DNA of 64,000 nt from Paraburkholderia sp. (GTDB lineage Bacteria > Pseudomonadota > Gammaproteobacteria > Burkholderiales > Burkholderiaceae), in contig NZ_SCRP01000029.1 in the NCBI RefSeq assembly GCF_004298475.1, positions 1-64,000 of the forward strand, read 5' to 3'. Shown in pieces: positions 10,401 to 19,102 of this stretch. The notes beneath the pieces are model-generated. The model ran no database searches. It worked only from the letters and a program-made list of their open reading frames with translations, and was not told where the DNA came from. How positions within the stretch are numbered: position 1 is the first letter of the stretch; each line of letters starts with the position of its first letter. Both the position numbers and the translations under genes were made by a program.

Positions 10401-10690
10401 CGCCGCTCGCCGCAGCGCTCGAAGCGGGCGCGACGCGCATCCGCCCCGTGCTCATGACCGCGTTCGCCATGATGATCGGCATGCTGCCGATGGCGCTCGG
10501 TCTCGGCGAGGGCGCTGAACAGAACGCGCCGCTCGGCCGCGCGGTGATCGGCGGTCTGCTGTTCGCCACGGTTTCCACTCTGCTGTTCGTCCCGATGATG
10601 TTCGCGACCGTGCACGGCCGCCTCGCGCGCCGAGCGGCCGCGAAGCGCGAACGTGAGTCGCAACGTGAAGCGCGGCATGGCCGCCATTGA
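7454..10690 (+). CDS. RND efflux permease (HAE-type, AcrB/MdtB-like)
   Basis: The 1078-residue protein has the RND layout: an N-terminal helix, a large periplasmic loop, a helix bundle, a second loop and a final bundle. The proton-relay pair is present in helix 4 (VGILVDDATVTIENI). In the helix-10 region (TVGVATANSILVVSFA) the position of AcrB Lys940 is Ala, so the relay differs from AcrB. A Gly/His/Asn-rich cytoplasmic insert (GGPNGGPNGGHDGGH) is encoded by a 12-bp repeat at 8929-8976. It is the first gene of a permease-adaptor-channel operon that continues into a two-component system. Substrate is unknown; the attached regulators resemble metal/drug-responsive pairs. Confidence 0.92.
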   Translation: MWIVNLALKRPYTFIVMAIMIVLATPFALMSMATDVLPNINIPVISIIWSYTGMSAKDMANRVTSVNERGLTTTVSNIGHIESQSLPGIAVIKLFLQPGANLQTALAQTVASEQTQVKQMPPGATPPLVISYSASSIPVIQLGLSSKTMSEQALADIAMNFLRPQLITIPGAQVPYPYGGKTRVISVDIDTRALIAKGLTPADIVNAVNTQNLILPTGTAKMGVSEYRVDTNAAPDTIADLNHIPVQTVNGATTYLGDVAHVRDGFTPQTNVVRQDGTRGVLISILKSGDASTLQVVNNLKALLPKVRDTLPADLIVKPLFDQSIFVAAAVQGVVREALIAAVLTAAMILLFLGNWRSTLIIAVSIPLSILSSLLALYALGETINIMTLGGLALAVGILVDDATVTIENIERHFHLGAGLHEGILEGAGEIAVPALVSTMCICIVFVPMFFLTGVARFLFVPLAEAVVFAMIASYILSRTLVPTLAMLLFTHGGPNGGPNGGHDGGHAQHGAPRSRRSLFAHIHHRFNQGFERVRANYIALLSLLLARRRVFGSAFLGFCLLSLVLVFFIGRDFFPSVDAGNIRLHMRAPTGYRIEETARLADEVERTIREVVPPDQLETIVDNLGLPYSGINLSYSNAGTMGTLDGEIQIALKADHKPSSLYIDKLRALLPQRFPGVEFFFQPADIVTQILNFGQPAAIDVQVVGADIGQDMALASRLLKAVRQMPGAVDAHIEQRNDEPALRLEMDRSRMQQLNLSPQNVAQNVLISLSGSSQTSPAFWVNPKNGVEYPLAVQTPQYREASVSEVMGTPVAARPNAPLQLVSNLVRLQPHTGPAIVTHYNIRPVIDLLVSVEGSDLGTVGSRIDGLIKTAQASAPRGTTIAMRGQIDTMRSSYVGLGVGIAMAVVLVYLLIVVNFQSWADPLIIISALPAALAGIAWMLFITGTHLSVPALTGAIMTVGVATANSILVVSFARQRLMAGVTPLAAALEAGATRIRPVLMTAFAMMIGMLPMALGLGEGAEQNAPLGRAVIGGLLFATVSTLLFVPMMFATVHGRLARRAAAKRERESQREARHGRH
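8929..8976 (+). repeat. 12-bp tandem repeat inside the RND permease gene (4 copies)
   Basis: Units TGGCGGCCCCAA (twice), TGGCGGCCACGA and CGGCGGCCACGC lie head to tail. In frame they give the GGPN/GGHD repeats of the cytoplasmic loop. Copy changes would keep the frame. Confidence 0.9.
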
Positions 10691-10735
10691 AGCGGGATAT
10701 TAAGCAATCCGGTTACGTAAATTCTGGTCGATGAA

Positions 10736-12001
10736 ATGAACGAACCTCATCCACACTCATCCCTCGATATCGCCGTCGGTGCAGGCCAGCACGGCATGGA
10801 TCTGCCCGCGCGCCATCAGGCAGGCAAGCGTGCGAAGCTCGCGGTGATCGTCATCGCGCTGCTGCTGGCGGCGGGCGCGACCCGCACGATCGTCGCGAAC
10901 CTGCAAAACACGCATCGTCTCGCCGATGTCACGAAGCGCAACGCGACGCAATACGTGAGCGTCGTGCATCCGGTTGCCGCCGGCGCGGACGGACGCATCG
11001 TGCTGCCAGGCACTTTGCGCGGTTTTGTCGAGGCGCCGATTTATTCGCGTGCAAACGGTTATGTGCTGCACTGGTATGCCGATATCGGCGCACATGTGCA
11101 GCAAGGCCAGTTGCTGGCGCAGATCGATACGCCAGAGATCGATCAGGAACTGGCGCAGGCGCAGGCGCAGCGCGATCAGGCGGCTTCGACACTTTCGCTC
11201 GCCAGGACATCGTTTGACCGCGCGGAGCAATTGCGGCAGCGCGATGCGGTCTCGCAGCAGGAACTCGACGATCGCCATGGCGCGTACAGCCAGGACGTGG
11301 CGAATCTCGCTGCCGCCGACGCCAACGTGCGCAAGCTCGTGCAAATGAAGGGCTTTCAGCGGATCGTCGCGCCGATCACGGGCGTCATCACGCAGCGCAA
11401 CGTCGATATCGGCGATCTCGTGAATGCGGGCAACGGCGGCGCGGGGCATGCGCTCTTTTCCATTGCTCAGACGGATACGCTGCGGCTGTACGTCGACGTG
11501 CCGCAGACCTACGCGCAAGATGTTGCCGTGGGACAGCAGGTGAGCGTCACGCAACAGGAGATGCCGGGCGTGACGTTCAAGGGCAAGGTGACGCGCACGT
11601 CGCAGGCAATCGATGTCGCGACGCGCACGTTGCAGGCCGAAATCACGCTGCCGAATCCCGACGGCAAGCTCCTGCCGGGCGCTTACGTGCAGGCAGCGCT
11701 GCAGACCGATTCGAAGGGCATGCTGACCGTGCCGGGCAACGCGCTCCTGTTTCGCGCGGAAGGGCCGCATCTCGCCGTTGTGGGCGCAGATGGAAAAGTG
11801 CAGCTCAAGCCCGTCGAAATTGCGCAGGATCTCGGTCAGACGCTCGTGATCGGGCATGGGCTCGACGCGAACGATCGCGTGGTGCTGAATCCGAGCGACT
11901 CGATTGCGGACGGCGACAGCGTTACCGTCGTTGCGCCAGCCGGGAAAGTTGCAAGCGGCGCAGGCGGTGCCGCCGCGTCGGCGAAGCGGAGTACGACGTG
12001 A
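10736..12001 (+). CDS. RND periplasmic adaptor (membrane fusion protein)
   Basis: 421 residues. A single N-terminal membrane anchor (LAVIVIALLLAAGATRTIV) precedes a lipoyl-type half motif (FVEAPIYSRANGYVLHWYADIGAHVQQGQLLAQIDTPE, split by a helical hairpin). The second half motif (GFQRIVAPITGVITQRNVDIGDLV) and beta-barrel and membrane-proximal domains follow. This is the HlyD/AcrA type of adaptor that bridges the permease and outer-membrane channel. The gene lies 45 bp behind the permease and overlaps the next gene by 4 bases, so the three are co-translated. Confidence 0.92.
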   Translation: MNEPHPHSSLDIAVGAGQHGMDLPARHQAGKRAKLAVIVIALLLAAGATRTIVANLQNTHRLADVTKRNATQYVSVVHPVAAGADGRIVLPGTLRGFVEAPIYSRANGYVLHWYADIGAHVQQGQLLAQIDTPEIDQELAQAQAQRDQAASTLSLARTSFDRAEQLRQRDAVSQQELDDRHGAYSQDVANLAAADANVRKLVQMKGFQRIVAPITGVITQRNVDIGDLVNAGNGGAGHALFSIAQTDTLRLYVDVPQTYAQDVAVGQQVSVTQQEMPGVTFKGKVTRTSQAIDVATRTLQAEITLPNPDGKLLPGAYVQAALQTDSKGMLTVPGNALLFRAEGPHLAVVGADGKVQLKPVEIAQDLGQTLVIGHGLDANDRVVLNPSDSIADGDSVTVVAPAGKVASGAGGAAASAKRSTT

Positions 12002-13638
12002 AGTCCCAGCGTAATGCAACGGCGGCAAAGGCGGCAAAGACGCGCTTGAGCGGGCGCGCGTACAGGGGACTTGCGGTCCTCGGCACGACGTGTCTCGCGG
12101 CTTGCACGGTGGGTCCCGACTATCACGCGCCGCAGACGAAAAGTCCCGCCGCGTGGCGCGTCGATCCTGCCGATTCGTATTGGCACGCCGCGCAGCCGTC
12201 GCATGCGCCGCTCGATCCGCAGTGGTGGCGTGCATTCGAAAACACGGAACTGAATGAACTCGAGCAGCAGGCGCTCGCCGGAAACCAGACGCTGCGCGTT
12301 GCCGCCGCGCACTATGCGCAGTCGCGCGCGACGCTGGCTTCGGTGTCCTCGCAACAATCGCCGCAAGTCACGCTCGATGCAGGCGCGGCGCGTGCGCGCG
12401 TCTCCGCGAACCGGCCGCAAATGAGCTATGCGACGGCGAATACGTCGACGGTGCAGAACGATCTGAACATCGGCCCGTCCATCAGCTACGAGCTGGATCT
12501 GTTCGGCCGCATCCGCCGCACGGTCGAGTCGGCGACGGCATCGACACAGCAGGCCGGCGACGATCTCGCGAACGCGCGCCTCGTCCTCACCGCCGAACTC
12601 GCCACCGATTACTTCGCACTGCGCGAACTGGACGACGAAATCGACGTCGTGAACCGCTCCGTCGCGTTGCAGCAAAAGGCGCTCGATTTCGTCAACGCGC
12701 AACACGATCTCGGTGCGGTGTCGGGTCTCGAAGTGCTTCAGCAGAAGGCGCAACTGGCTTCCGCGCGAACCCAGGTGCAGTTGCTGACGAACCAGCGCCA
12801 GCAGGACGAACACGCCATCGCAGTGCTGGTCGGCAAGCCCGCGCCCGAATTCTCGCTCGCGCCGAAGGTGACGCCGCTGCCGGTCCCGGCGCTGCCCGCC
12901 GGGCTGCCGAGCGAACTGCTGCAGCGCCGCCCGGACGTCGCCTCGGCCGAGCGCGCCATGGCGGCGGCCAACGCGCAGATCGGCGTGGCGCGTTCCGCGT
13001 ATTTTCCAGACCTCACGCTCACGCCCGGCATCGGCTGGGAGTCGACGCGCTTTGCCACGCTCTTCAGCGTGCCGAGCCTCATGTGGTCGCTTGGATCGAG
13101 CGCGAGCGAAGTGCTGTTCGACGGCGGCAAGCGCGCGGCGGGCGTCGATTATGCAAAGGCGGGCTACGAATCGTCGCGGGCCACCTATCGGCAGACCGTA
13201 TTGACAGCGTTCCAGGAGGTGCAAAATGCGGTAACGGGCCTCTCGGTGCTCGACCGCGCCTCGGGTGAAGGGCAGGCCGCCGTGGACGACGCGCGTCAGT
13301 CGTTCGAACTTGCGAACGCGCGCTATCAGGGCGGGCTCGTTGCGTTCATCGACGTGCTGAACGCCGAGCAGCAACGCCTTGCAAGCGAGCGCCAGGAAGT
13401 GCAGATTCATGGTCAGCAGGTGGCCACGGTGGTGTATCTCGCGAAAGCACTGGGCGGCGGATGGAGCGCCGGGGACCGCGATCTGGCGTGCAGTGCGGGC
13501 ACCTGCCGCGAGACGGCGAGAGCCGGGGTGAACGATGTGCACGATGCACGCACCCAGGCAGGGACGGGCAATACAGCGGGCGGCGTCATACGCGACGCCG
13601 CGCAGGCGTTGGCGGCCGGGAAGAGCCAGGCGCGCTAG
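11998..13638 (+). CDS. Outer-membrane efflux lipoprotein (NodT/OprM family)
   Basis: 546 residues. The N-terminus ends in a lipobox (TTCLAAC) followed by TVGPDYHAP, the usual start of mature NodT-family channels. Two long coiled-coil TolC-like repeats follow, with signatures ELATDYFALRELD and RRPDVASAERAMAAANAQIG. Translation starts at a GTG whose last bases form the adaptor's TGA (GTGA overlap). A C-terminal extension of ~70 residues (about 475-546), rich in Cys/Thr/Ala, is longer than in most family members. It completes the tripartite pump. Confidence 0.9.
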   Translation: MKSQRNATAAKAAKTRLSGRAYRGLAVLGTTCLAACTVGPDYHAPQTKSPAAWRVDPADSYWHAAQPSHAPLDPQWWRAFENTELNELEQQALAGNQTLRVAAAHYAQSRATLASVSSQQSPQVTLDAGAARARVSANRPQMSYATANTSTVQNDLNIGPSISYELDLFGRIRRTVESATASTQQAGDDLANARLVLTAELATDYFALRELDDEIDVVNRSVALQQKALDFVNAQHDLGAVSGLEVLQQKAQLASARTQVQLLTNQRQQDEHAIAVLVGKPAPEFSLAPKVTPLPVPALPAGLPSELLQRRPDVASAERAMAAANAQIGVARSAYFPDLTLTPGIGWESTRFATLFSVPSLMWSLGSSASEVLFDGGKRAAGVDYAKAGYESSRATYRQTVLTAFQEVQNAVTGLSVLDRASGEGQAAVDDARQSFELANARYQGGLVAFIDVLNAEQQRLASERQEVQIHGQQVATVVYLAKALGGGWSAGDRDLACSAGTCRETARAGVNDVHDARTQAGTGNTAGGVIRDAAQALAAGKSQAR

Positions 13639-13687
13639 TCGCGCGCACGCGCGGGCCTGGCAGGCCCCGCGAAGAGGAGGAACGGGC

Positions 13688-14377
13688 ATGAAGGTATTGG
13701 TGATCGAAGACGAGCGCAAGGTCGTGGACTACTTGCGTAGCGGGCTGAGCGAGCAGGGATGGGTCGTCGACGTCGCGATGGACGGCGAGGAAGGCGCGTG
13801 GATGGCCATCGAATACGACTTCGATGTGATCGTGCTCGATGTGATGCTGCCGAAGCTCGACGGCTTCGGCGTGCTGCGCGCATTGCGCGCGAAGAAGGAC
13901 ACGCCGGTGATCATGCTGACGGCGCGTGATCGCGTCGATGACCGCGTGCTCGGTCTGCGCGACGGCGCCGACGACTATCTGACGAAGCCGTTCTCGTTCC
14001 TCGAACTCGTGGAGCGGCTGCGCGCGCTCACACGCCGCGCACGCGTGCAGGAATCGACCTTGATCTCGGTGGGCGATCTGCAGGTGGATCTGATCAGCCG
14101 ACGCGCGACGCGCGACGGCGTGCGGCTCGATCTCACGGCGAAGGAATTTCAATTGCTGTCCGTGCTCGCACGGCGGCGCGGCGAAATTCTCTCGAAGACG
14201 CTCATCACCGAACTCGTCTGGGACGTGAACTTCGAAAGCAACGCCAACGTCGTCGAAACTGCGATCAAACGGTTGCGCGCGAAACTTGACGGCCCGTACG
14301 CGGCGAAACTCCTGCACACCATTCGCGGCATGGGTTACGTACTCGAAGTGCGCGAGGACGGAGGCCAGACATCATGA
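13688..14377 (+). CDS. OmpR-type response regulator of the efflux operon
   Basis: 229 residues. The receiver domain occupies 1-~115 with acidic Glu7/Asp8, phospho-acceptor Asp51 (IVLDVMLPKLDG) and the conserved Lys in TKPFSF. A winged-helix DNA-binding domain fills the rest (TAKEFQLLSVLARRRGEILS; NVVETAIKRLRAKLD). It resembles the CusR/IrlR group. The chosen ATG follows GAGGAGGAACGGGC, a strong ribosome site; an in-frame upstream extension is basic and lacks homology. It overlaps the kinase gene by ATGA and probably controls the pump genes in front of it. Confidence 0.93.
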   Translation: MKVLVIEDERKVVDYLRSGLSEQGWVVDVAMDGEEGAWMAIEYDFDVIVLDVMLPKLDGFGVLRALRAKKDTPVIMLTARDRVDDRVLGLRDGADDYLTKPFSFLELVERLRALTRRARVQESTLISVGDLQVDLISRRATRDGVRLDLTAKEFQLLSVLARRRGEILSKTLITELVWDVNFESNANVVETAIKRLRAKLDGPYAAKLLHTIRGMGYVLEVREDGGQTS

Positions 14378-15813
14378 AACGCTCGATCTCGCTGCGACTT
14401 TCGGCGATGTTCGCAGCGGTATCGCTCGTCGTGTTCACGCTCACGGGGACAGGCCTGTTCCTGCTGATGAGAACACAGCTCTTCAACGAAGCGCGCGAGA
14501 CGCTCGACACGCGCGCGCGCATTGCACGCCTGATCGTGGAGCATGCACCCGACGTGAAGAAATGGGCGTTCGTGCAGGAGAAGCTGAACGATCTGTCTCC
14601 GGCCGACAGCCGCATGCACTACTACGTCGAAGGACCCGATCCGCGCTTTCGTTTCGGCAAGCCGATCGACGGCGAGGTGAAGGACACCATGGGTTCGGAT
14701 CACCAGCTCGTGCGGCCGCGCGGCAGCGATTACGACGTGCTCATGACGAGCTTCATGGTGCCCGCGAGCGGCGACCGGCCCATGGTGAAGCTCGTGGTCG
14801 CAAGCGACAGCGAACGCACGGAGCTGATGCTCCGGCGCTTCGGCATTGTGCTCGGCGCATTGATTGCAGCGTCCACGATTGCGGTCGCACTGCTCAGCCG
14901 TGCGGCCACGCGCTTCGGCCTCGAACCGCTCACGCGGCTCTCGCGCGAGGCGGCGCAATTGAGCCCGTCGAATCGACGTCAACGTCTGCGTGCCGACGCA
15001 TTGCCGGAGGAACTGCACGAACTGGCGACTTCGTTCAACGGCGCGCTTGAGCGGCTCGACAGGGCCTATGGGCGACTCGAATCGTTCAATGCCGACGTCG
15101 CGCACGAACTGCGCACGCCGGTCAGCATTCTGATCGGACAAACCCAGGTTGCACTCACGCGTGATCGCTCGGTGCTGCAATTGCGTCAGACGCTGCAATC
15201 GAATCTGGAAGAATTCGAACGGTTGCGCGTGATCGTCAACGACATGCTGTTCCTGTCGCGCAGTGATCGCGGAGAGCGCGCGACGGACCTCTCCGAAGTC
15301 TCGCTGCGGGCCGAAGTGGAGCGCATGCTGGAGTTTCTGGAGATGCCGCTCGAAGAGGCGCAGTTGCGCGTCGAGGTGCACGGCAACGCCACCGCCTGGG
15401 TAAATACCTCGCTGATCGGGCGCGCGGTGAGCAATCTTCTCGTCAATGCGATTCAGCATTCGGTGCCGGGCATGACGCTGCAGGCGTCTATTGCACCGCT
15501 GGACGGTCATGTGGAAATTGCGGTATCGAACCCGGGCGAGCCGCTCGATCCGGTGGTGCGCGAGCATATCTTCGACCGCTTTTACCGCATCCAGGAGGCG
15601 CGCTCGAACAGTCACGAGAATCACGGGCTCGGCTTGTCCATCGTGAAGGCGGTGGCCGAAATGCATGCCGGCTCGGTGTTCGTGCGTAGTGCAAACGGCG
15701 TCAATACGTTTGGCTTTTCGCTGGCCATCGACTGCGCGCGAGAGAGCGCCGCGCGTGCGCAGGATTCGCAGCGCCAGGGGCGCGCGGGGCTGCCGGTGCA
15801 CGTCTCGCCCTGA
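14374..15813 (+). CDS. Sensor histidine kinase of the efflux operon
   Basis: 479 residues. A first membrane helix (~residues 10-32), a periplasmic sensor loop (~35-150), a second helix (~155-176) and a HAMP-like region precede the dimerisation box VAHELRTPVS (His244). The ATPase domain follows with NLLVNAIQHS (N box) and NHGLGLSIVKAV (G box). The layout matches the CusS/heavy-metal sensor kinase group. It is paired by overlap with the response regulator. The signal is not deducible from sequence. Confidence 0.92.
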   Translation: MKRSISLRLSAMFAAVSLVVFTLTGTGLFLLMRTQLFNEARETLDTRARIARLIVEHAPDVKKWAFVQEKLNDLSPADSRMHYYVEGPDPRFRFGKPIDGEVKDTMGSDHQLVRPRGSDYDVLMTSFMVPASGDRPMVKLVVASDSERTELMLRRFGIVLGALIAASTIAVALLSRAATRFGLEPLTRLSREAAQLSPSNRRQRLRADALPEELHELATSFNGALERLDRAYGRLESFNADVAHELRTPVSILIGQTQVALTRDRSVLQLRQTLQSNLEEFERLRVIVNDMLFLSRSDRGERATDLSEVSLRAEVERMLEFLEMPLEEAQLRVEVHGNATAWVNTSLIGRAVSNLLVNAIQHSVPGMTLQASIAPLDGHVEIAVSNPGEPLDPVVREHIFDRFYRIQEARSNSHENHGLGLSIVKAVAEMHAGSVFVRSANGVNTFGFSLAIDCARESAARAQDSQRQGRAGLPVHVSP

Positions 15814-15877
15814 TGCACCCTAATGCACCTTGATGTACGCAGCCCGCCGCCGTTGGCCGCTGCGGTGAGCCGACGAT

Positions 15878-16981
15878 TCAGCGGGGCGGGTCGTCGGCAG
15901 TGACGGGGCTGTCGTGGTTGTCGTGGCTGTGGTGACTTCGCTGGTCGCGCCGCAGCAGGTCCCAGCAGCTAATGAAAAGCGCGGCAATGAGCGGCCCGAT
16001 CACGAAGCCGTTGATGCCGATGAGCGACATGCCGCCGAGCGTCGAGATCAGCACCACCCAGTCGGGCAGGCGCGTGTCCTTGCCCACGAGAACGGGGCGC
16101 AGCACGTTGTCGATGGTGCCGATCACGAGCATGCCGAAGATCGCGAGTCCGATCCCTTTCGCGAGCGCGCCGCTGGAAATGAGGTAGATCGCGGCAGGTC
16201 CCCAGACGAGCGCGGCGCCCACGGCGGGCAGCAGCGAGAGCAGCATCATCACGAAGCCCCAGAGCAGGGCGCCTTGAATTCCCACCACCCACAACGCAAT
16301 GCCGCCCAGCGCGCCCTGAACGAACGCCACGGCGAAGTTGCCTTTCACCGTGGCGCGGATCACCGTGGTGAGCTTGCAGATCAGATGCCGCTTGTGCCCT
16401 TCGTCGAGCGGGATGGCGTCGCGCACCAGCTTCGAAATATCGCGCCCGTCGCGTACGAGAAAAAAGAATAGATAGAGCATCACGCCAAAGCTCACGACGA
16501 CCTGCACGGTGATCTGGCCGACGCTCAGCGCACGCGTGGCGACGAACTGGCTGATTTTTGCGGCGCCTGCCGAAAGATGTTGCCGCAGGCCGCGCAGTTC
16601 CATCATGTCGTACTGCGCGAGCAGATTCTGCGCCGACTGCGGCAGCGCCTGGACGACATGGTTGAAGAACACGCCGATATCGAGGCTGCCCGACCTTATC
16701 TGGCCATAGGCGTAAGTGATCTGCTGGACCAGCGTGGCCGCGACGAGCATGAGCGGCAGGATCACGATCAGGACGCAGATCGCGAGGCTGATGAGCGCGG
16801 CGAGGTTGCGGTGGCGCAGCCTCGCGACGAGCCAGCGCTGCACGGGCTGGAAGATCAGGGCGAGGATGGCGCCCCACAGGACGGCGCTGAAGAACGGCGC
16901 GAGGACGAAGCAGAGCGCGATGGAAACCGCGAGCAACAGCAAGTAGAACGACGTCTGGTGCAGATACCGGTTGCCGTCCAT
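15878..16981 (-). CDS. AI-2E transporter family (PerM-like) membrane protein
   Basis: 367 residues with about eight hydrophobic segments in the PerM/AI-2E family arrangement. Motifs include GFVMMLLSLLPAVGAALVWGPAAIYL and ISTLGGMSLIGINGFVIGPL, the usual C-terminal family blocks (quoted from a longer conserved stretch). Members are linked to autoinducer-2 export or to Na+/H+ exchange; the substrate here is unknown. It is not obviously in an operon, with the phosphoesterase gene 140 bp upstream on the same strand. Confidence 0.88.
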   Translation of the reverse strand: MDGNRYLHQTSFYLLLLAVSIALCFVLAPFFSAVLWGAILALIFQPVQRWLVARLRHRNLAALISLAICVLIVILPLMLVAATLVQQITYAYGQIRSGSLDIGVFFNHVVQALPQSAQNLLAQYDMMELRGLRQHLSAGAAKISQFVATRALSVGQITVQVVVSFGVMLYLFFFLVRDGRDISKLVRDAIPLDEGHKRHLICKLTTVIRATVKGNFAVAFVQGALGGIALWVVGIQGALLWGFVMMLLSLLPAVGAALVWGPAAIYLISSGALAKGIGLAIFGMLVIGTIDNVLRPVLVGKDTRLPDWVVLISTLGGMSLIGINGFVIGPLIAALFISCWDLLRRDQRSHHSHDNHDSPVTADDPPR

Positions 16982-17121
16982 GGGTGGTGGATTCCTCTGG
17001 GGCGGGACGAAGGGGAAAGGGGGTGCTGCCGCTCATGATACCGGCGAGTCCTCCCCGGGCCGCCGGGCATGTGCACCCCGTGCGCGCCGCGCGCGCCCGT
17101 GAAGTTCGCCCGTGAAGTTAT

Positions 17122-18279
17122 TCAGTGCGCGCCGACAAGGCGTACCTGGGTGATCTCCGAAGGCGCGCCAAGCCGCTTCGGCGGCCCCCAATAGCCCGTG
17201 CCGCGGCTCGTATAGACCCACAGGCTGCCGAGCTTCGAGAGGCCCGCCGTGAACGGCTGCTGGAGCCGCACGAGGAAATTCCACGGAAAGATCTGGCCGC
17301 CGTGGGTGTGACCGGAGAGTTGCAGCGTAAAGCCTGCATCGGCGGCGGCGTGGGCCGAGCGCGGCTGGTGCGCGAGCAGCACGCGCGTATCGACATCGGC
17401 TGGTGCGCCCGCCAGTGCGCCTGCCGGGTCGCTGCGCTGCGCGGGATCGAAATGGTCTGCGGTGTAGTCCGTCACGCCCGCGAGCACGAGGCGCGCGCCG
17501 CGATGCTCGATCACGACGTGCTGGTTCATCAGCACCGTGAGGCCGATGCGGCGGAATTCGGCAATCCACGCATCGGCGCCGGAGTAGTACTCGTGATTGC
17601 CCGTAACCACGTAGACGCCATGATGCGCGGCCAGCCTGCCGAGCGGCGCCGTGTCGCTTGCGAGCCGCGCGACGCTGCCGTCCACCACGTCGCCCGTGAT
17701 CGCGACGATATCCGGTTCGAGCTGGTTCACGGCACGCACGATCGCTTCGACGTAATCGTGCTTGATCGTCGATCCGACGTGAATGTCGCTCAGCTGGACG
17801 ATCGTGAGGCCGTCGAGTGCGGCGGGCAAGCCGCGGATCGGCACGTCGACGGCGCGTACCGGCGCACGCCGCCGCGCGTTGAAGAATCCGAACGCGCTCG
17901 ACAGCAGTGCGAGCCCGATTACCGCAGCCGAACTGCCGGTGCGCCAGTGCGCGAGATCCGCGAGGTGCGGCCACAGCGCGTCGAATGTCATCAGCGAGGC
18001 CAGCACGACGTCGCGCGCGATGGTGAGCATGAGGAGCGAAGAGAAGAAGCCCATGGCAAGCATGCCGGCCCACGCGAGGCGGTCGCCGAGCCACTGGTGC
18101 TTGATCGCGCGCGAGAGCATGCCAGGCGGGATCAAGAGACACGACAGCACGAGCCACAGCGCCGTGAGCCATTTGCCCGCTGCGGGCACAGGCAGATCGG
18201 GGATCAGCCGCAGGCCGACGTAGACGTGCAGCAATACGCCAATGAGGATGAAGCGGATGAGGAATCGGAGTCGTGGCAT
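17122..18279 (-). CDS. Membrane-anchored metallophosphoesterase
   Basis: 385 residues. The first ~150 residues form four to five membrane helices. The rest is a calcineurin-type phosphoesterase with all metal motifs: LSDIHVGS, ITGDVVDG, VTGNHEYYSG and LSGHTHGGQ. This is the YkuE/YaeI class, which in some bacteria acts on lipid A-type or UDP-linked lipids; here the substrate is unknown. Length and motif spacing are normal. Confidence 0.9.
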   Translation of the reverse strand: MPRLRFLIRFILIGVLLHVYVGLRLIPDLPVPAAGKWLTALWLVLSCLLIPPGMLSRAIKHQWLGDRLAWAGMLAMGFFSSLLMLTIARDVVLASLMTFDALWPHLADLAHWRTGSSAAVIGLALLSSAFGFFNARRRAPVRAVDVPIRGLPAALDGLTIVQLSDIHVGSTIKHDYVEAIVRAVNQLEPDIVAITGDVVDGSVARLASDTAPLGRLAAHHGVYVVTGNHEYYSGADAWIAEFRRIGLTVLMNQHVVIEHRGARLVLAGVTDYTADHFDPAQRSDPAGALAGAPADVDTRVLLAHQPRSAHAAADAGFTLQLSGHTHGGQIFPWNFLVRLQQPFTAGLSKLGSLWVYTSRGTGYWGPPKRLGAPSEITQVRLVGAH

Positions 18280-18689
18280 GGCAGGCCAAAGGACACAAAG
18301 GCGGACGCAAAGGCGGACACAAAAGCGGACGCAAGGACAGTCGCGAGGGCAGGCGCCGCGAAACGCCCGGCGTGCGGGCTGCGAAGCATTTTACCGATAA
18401 GCGCCGACGCCTGCCGGAGCCCGGCGCGAGACAAACGGCGGGCTGGCGGAGCGGCGAGGACCGCGCTTTGAATCGCAACTAACTGTCCAGCGCGCTTGCC
18501 GCCTGCATCACACATCGGCGGTGAATCGATCGGCAGCGCAGCGCGGTGCGTGCAATGCAGCATCGGGTGGCGTTACGGTACATCGGACTATTAAACGTCC
18601 TGTTAAACGCCCATTGAACGGCACCTGTCCATGAACTATCCTCGAATTGGCGTCCGCGCAGTGTCGGGCGCTCTCGGGGGAGACAGGTC
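18280..18689. other. Intergenic region with a 12-bp repeat
   Basis: About 410 bp between divergent genes. It contains the 12-bp repeat at 18296-18331. A Lys/Gly-rich reading frame (KGGRKGGHK) arises from that repeat on +, but it has no start context or homology and I do not call it a gene. No clear promoter. Confidence 0.5.
18296..18331. repeat. 12-bp tandem repeat (3 copies)
   Basis: CAAAGGCGGACG, CAAAGGCGGACA and CAAAAGCGGACG lie head to tail, with degenerate partial copies on both sides. The tract lies just 5' of the metallophosphoesterase start, inside its likely leader. Confidence 0.85.
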
Positions 18690-19007
18690 ATGAAAGTCAC
18701 GAAGCCTGTTGTGCACGAACATCATCGTGTGGGTTATGAAAGCAGCCACGTCATGCTGCCGCTCGTCGTGCTTTCGGTCATGGCGCTGGTGCTGTATTTC
18801 GGCGTGAGACGCGCCGATATCCTGGAGCTTGGCCGCAGCGCGCTGTTTTACGTCGTGATGGTGTTCGTCGCGCTGGGCATCGCGGGTCTTTTCGGCTTCG
18901 TGGGCGGCTGGCTGCGCTCACGCACGACCGATGCCACGCCCGAGGGTTTCTGCTTTGTCGGCGCGCTGATCGGCGCAGTGGTGTTCTATATCGCGCTCTT
19001 TTTCTGA
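18690..19007 (+). CDS. Small conserved-looking membrane protein
   Basis: 105 residues, starting behind a GGGGGAGACAGG ribosome site. It has three predicted membrane helices: about residues 22-42 (HVMLPLVVLSVMALVLYFGV), 53-75 and 88-105. The protein ends in the membrane (IALFF). No enzymatic motif is present. Codon use is typical of the window, so I consider it a real gene, but I do not recognise the family. Confidence 0.7.
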   Translation: MKVTKPVVHEHHRVGYESSHVMLPLVVLSVMALVLYFGVRRADILELGRSALFYVVMVFVALGIAGLFGFVGGWLRSRTTDATPEGFCFVGALIGAVVFYIALFF

Positions 19008-19102
19008 GCGCCGCGCGCGGAGAGCCTGGCGAGTGAGCGAGCCGTGCGGCGACGTGCGACACTGCACCCACTTCCCTGACAGCGCTCGCGTCACAACTTC
19101 CC

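Noticed and set aside
18273..18482. Lys/Gly-rich 69-codon frame (KGGRKGGHK) on +
   Set aside because: It is produced by the 12-bp repeat, has no ribosome site or family likeness, and lies in the leader of the divergent phosphoesterase gene.
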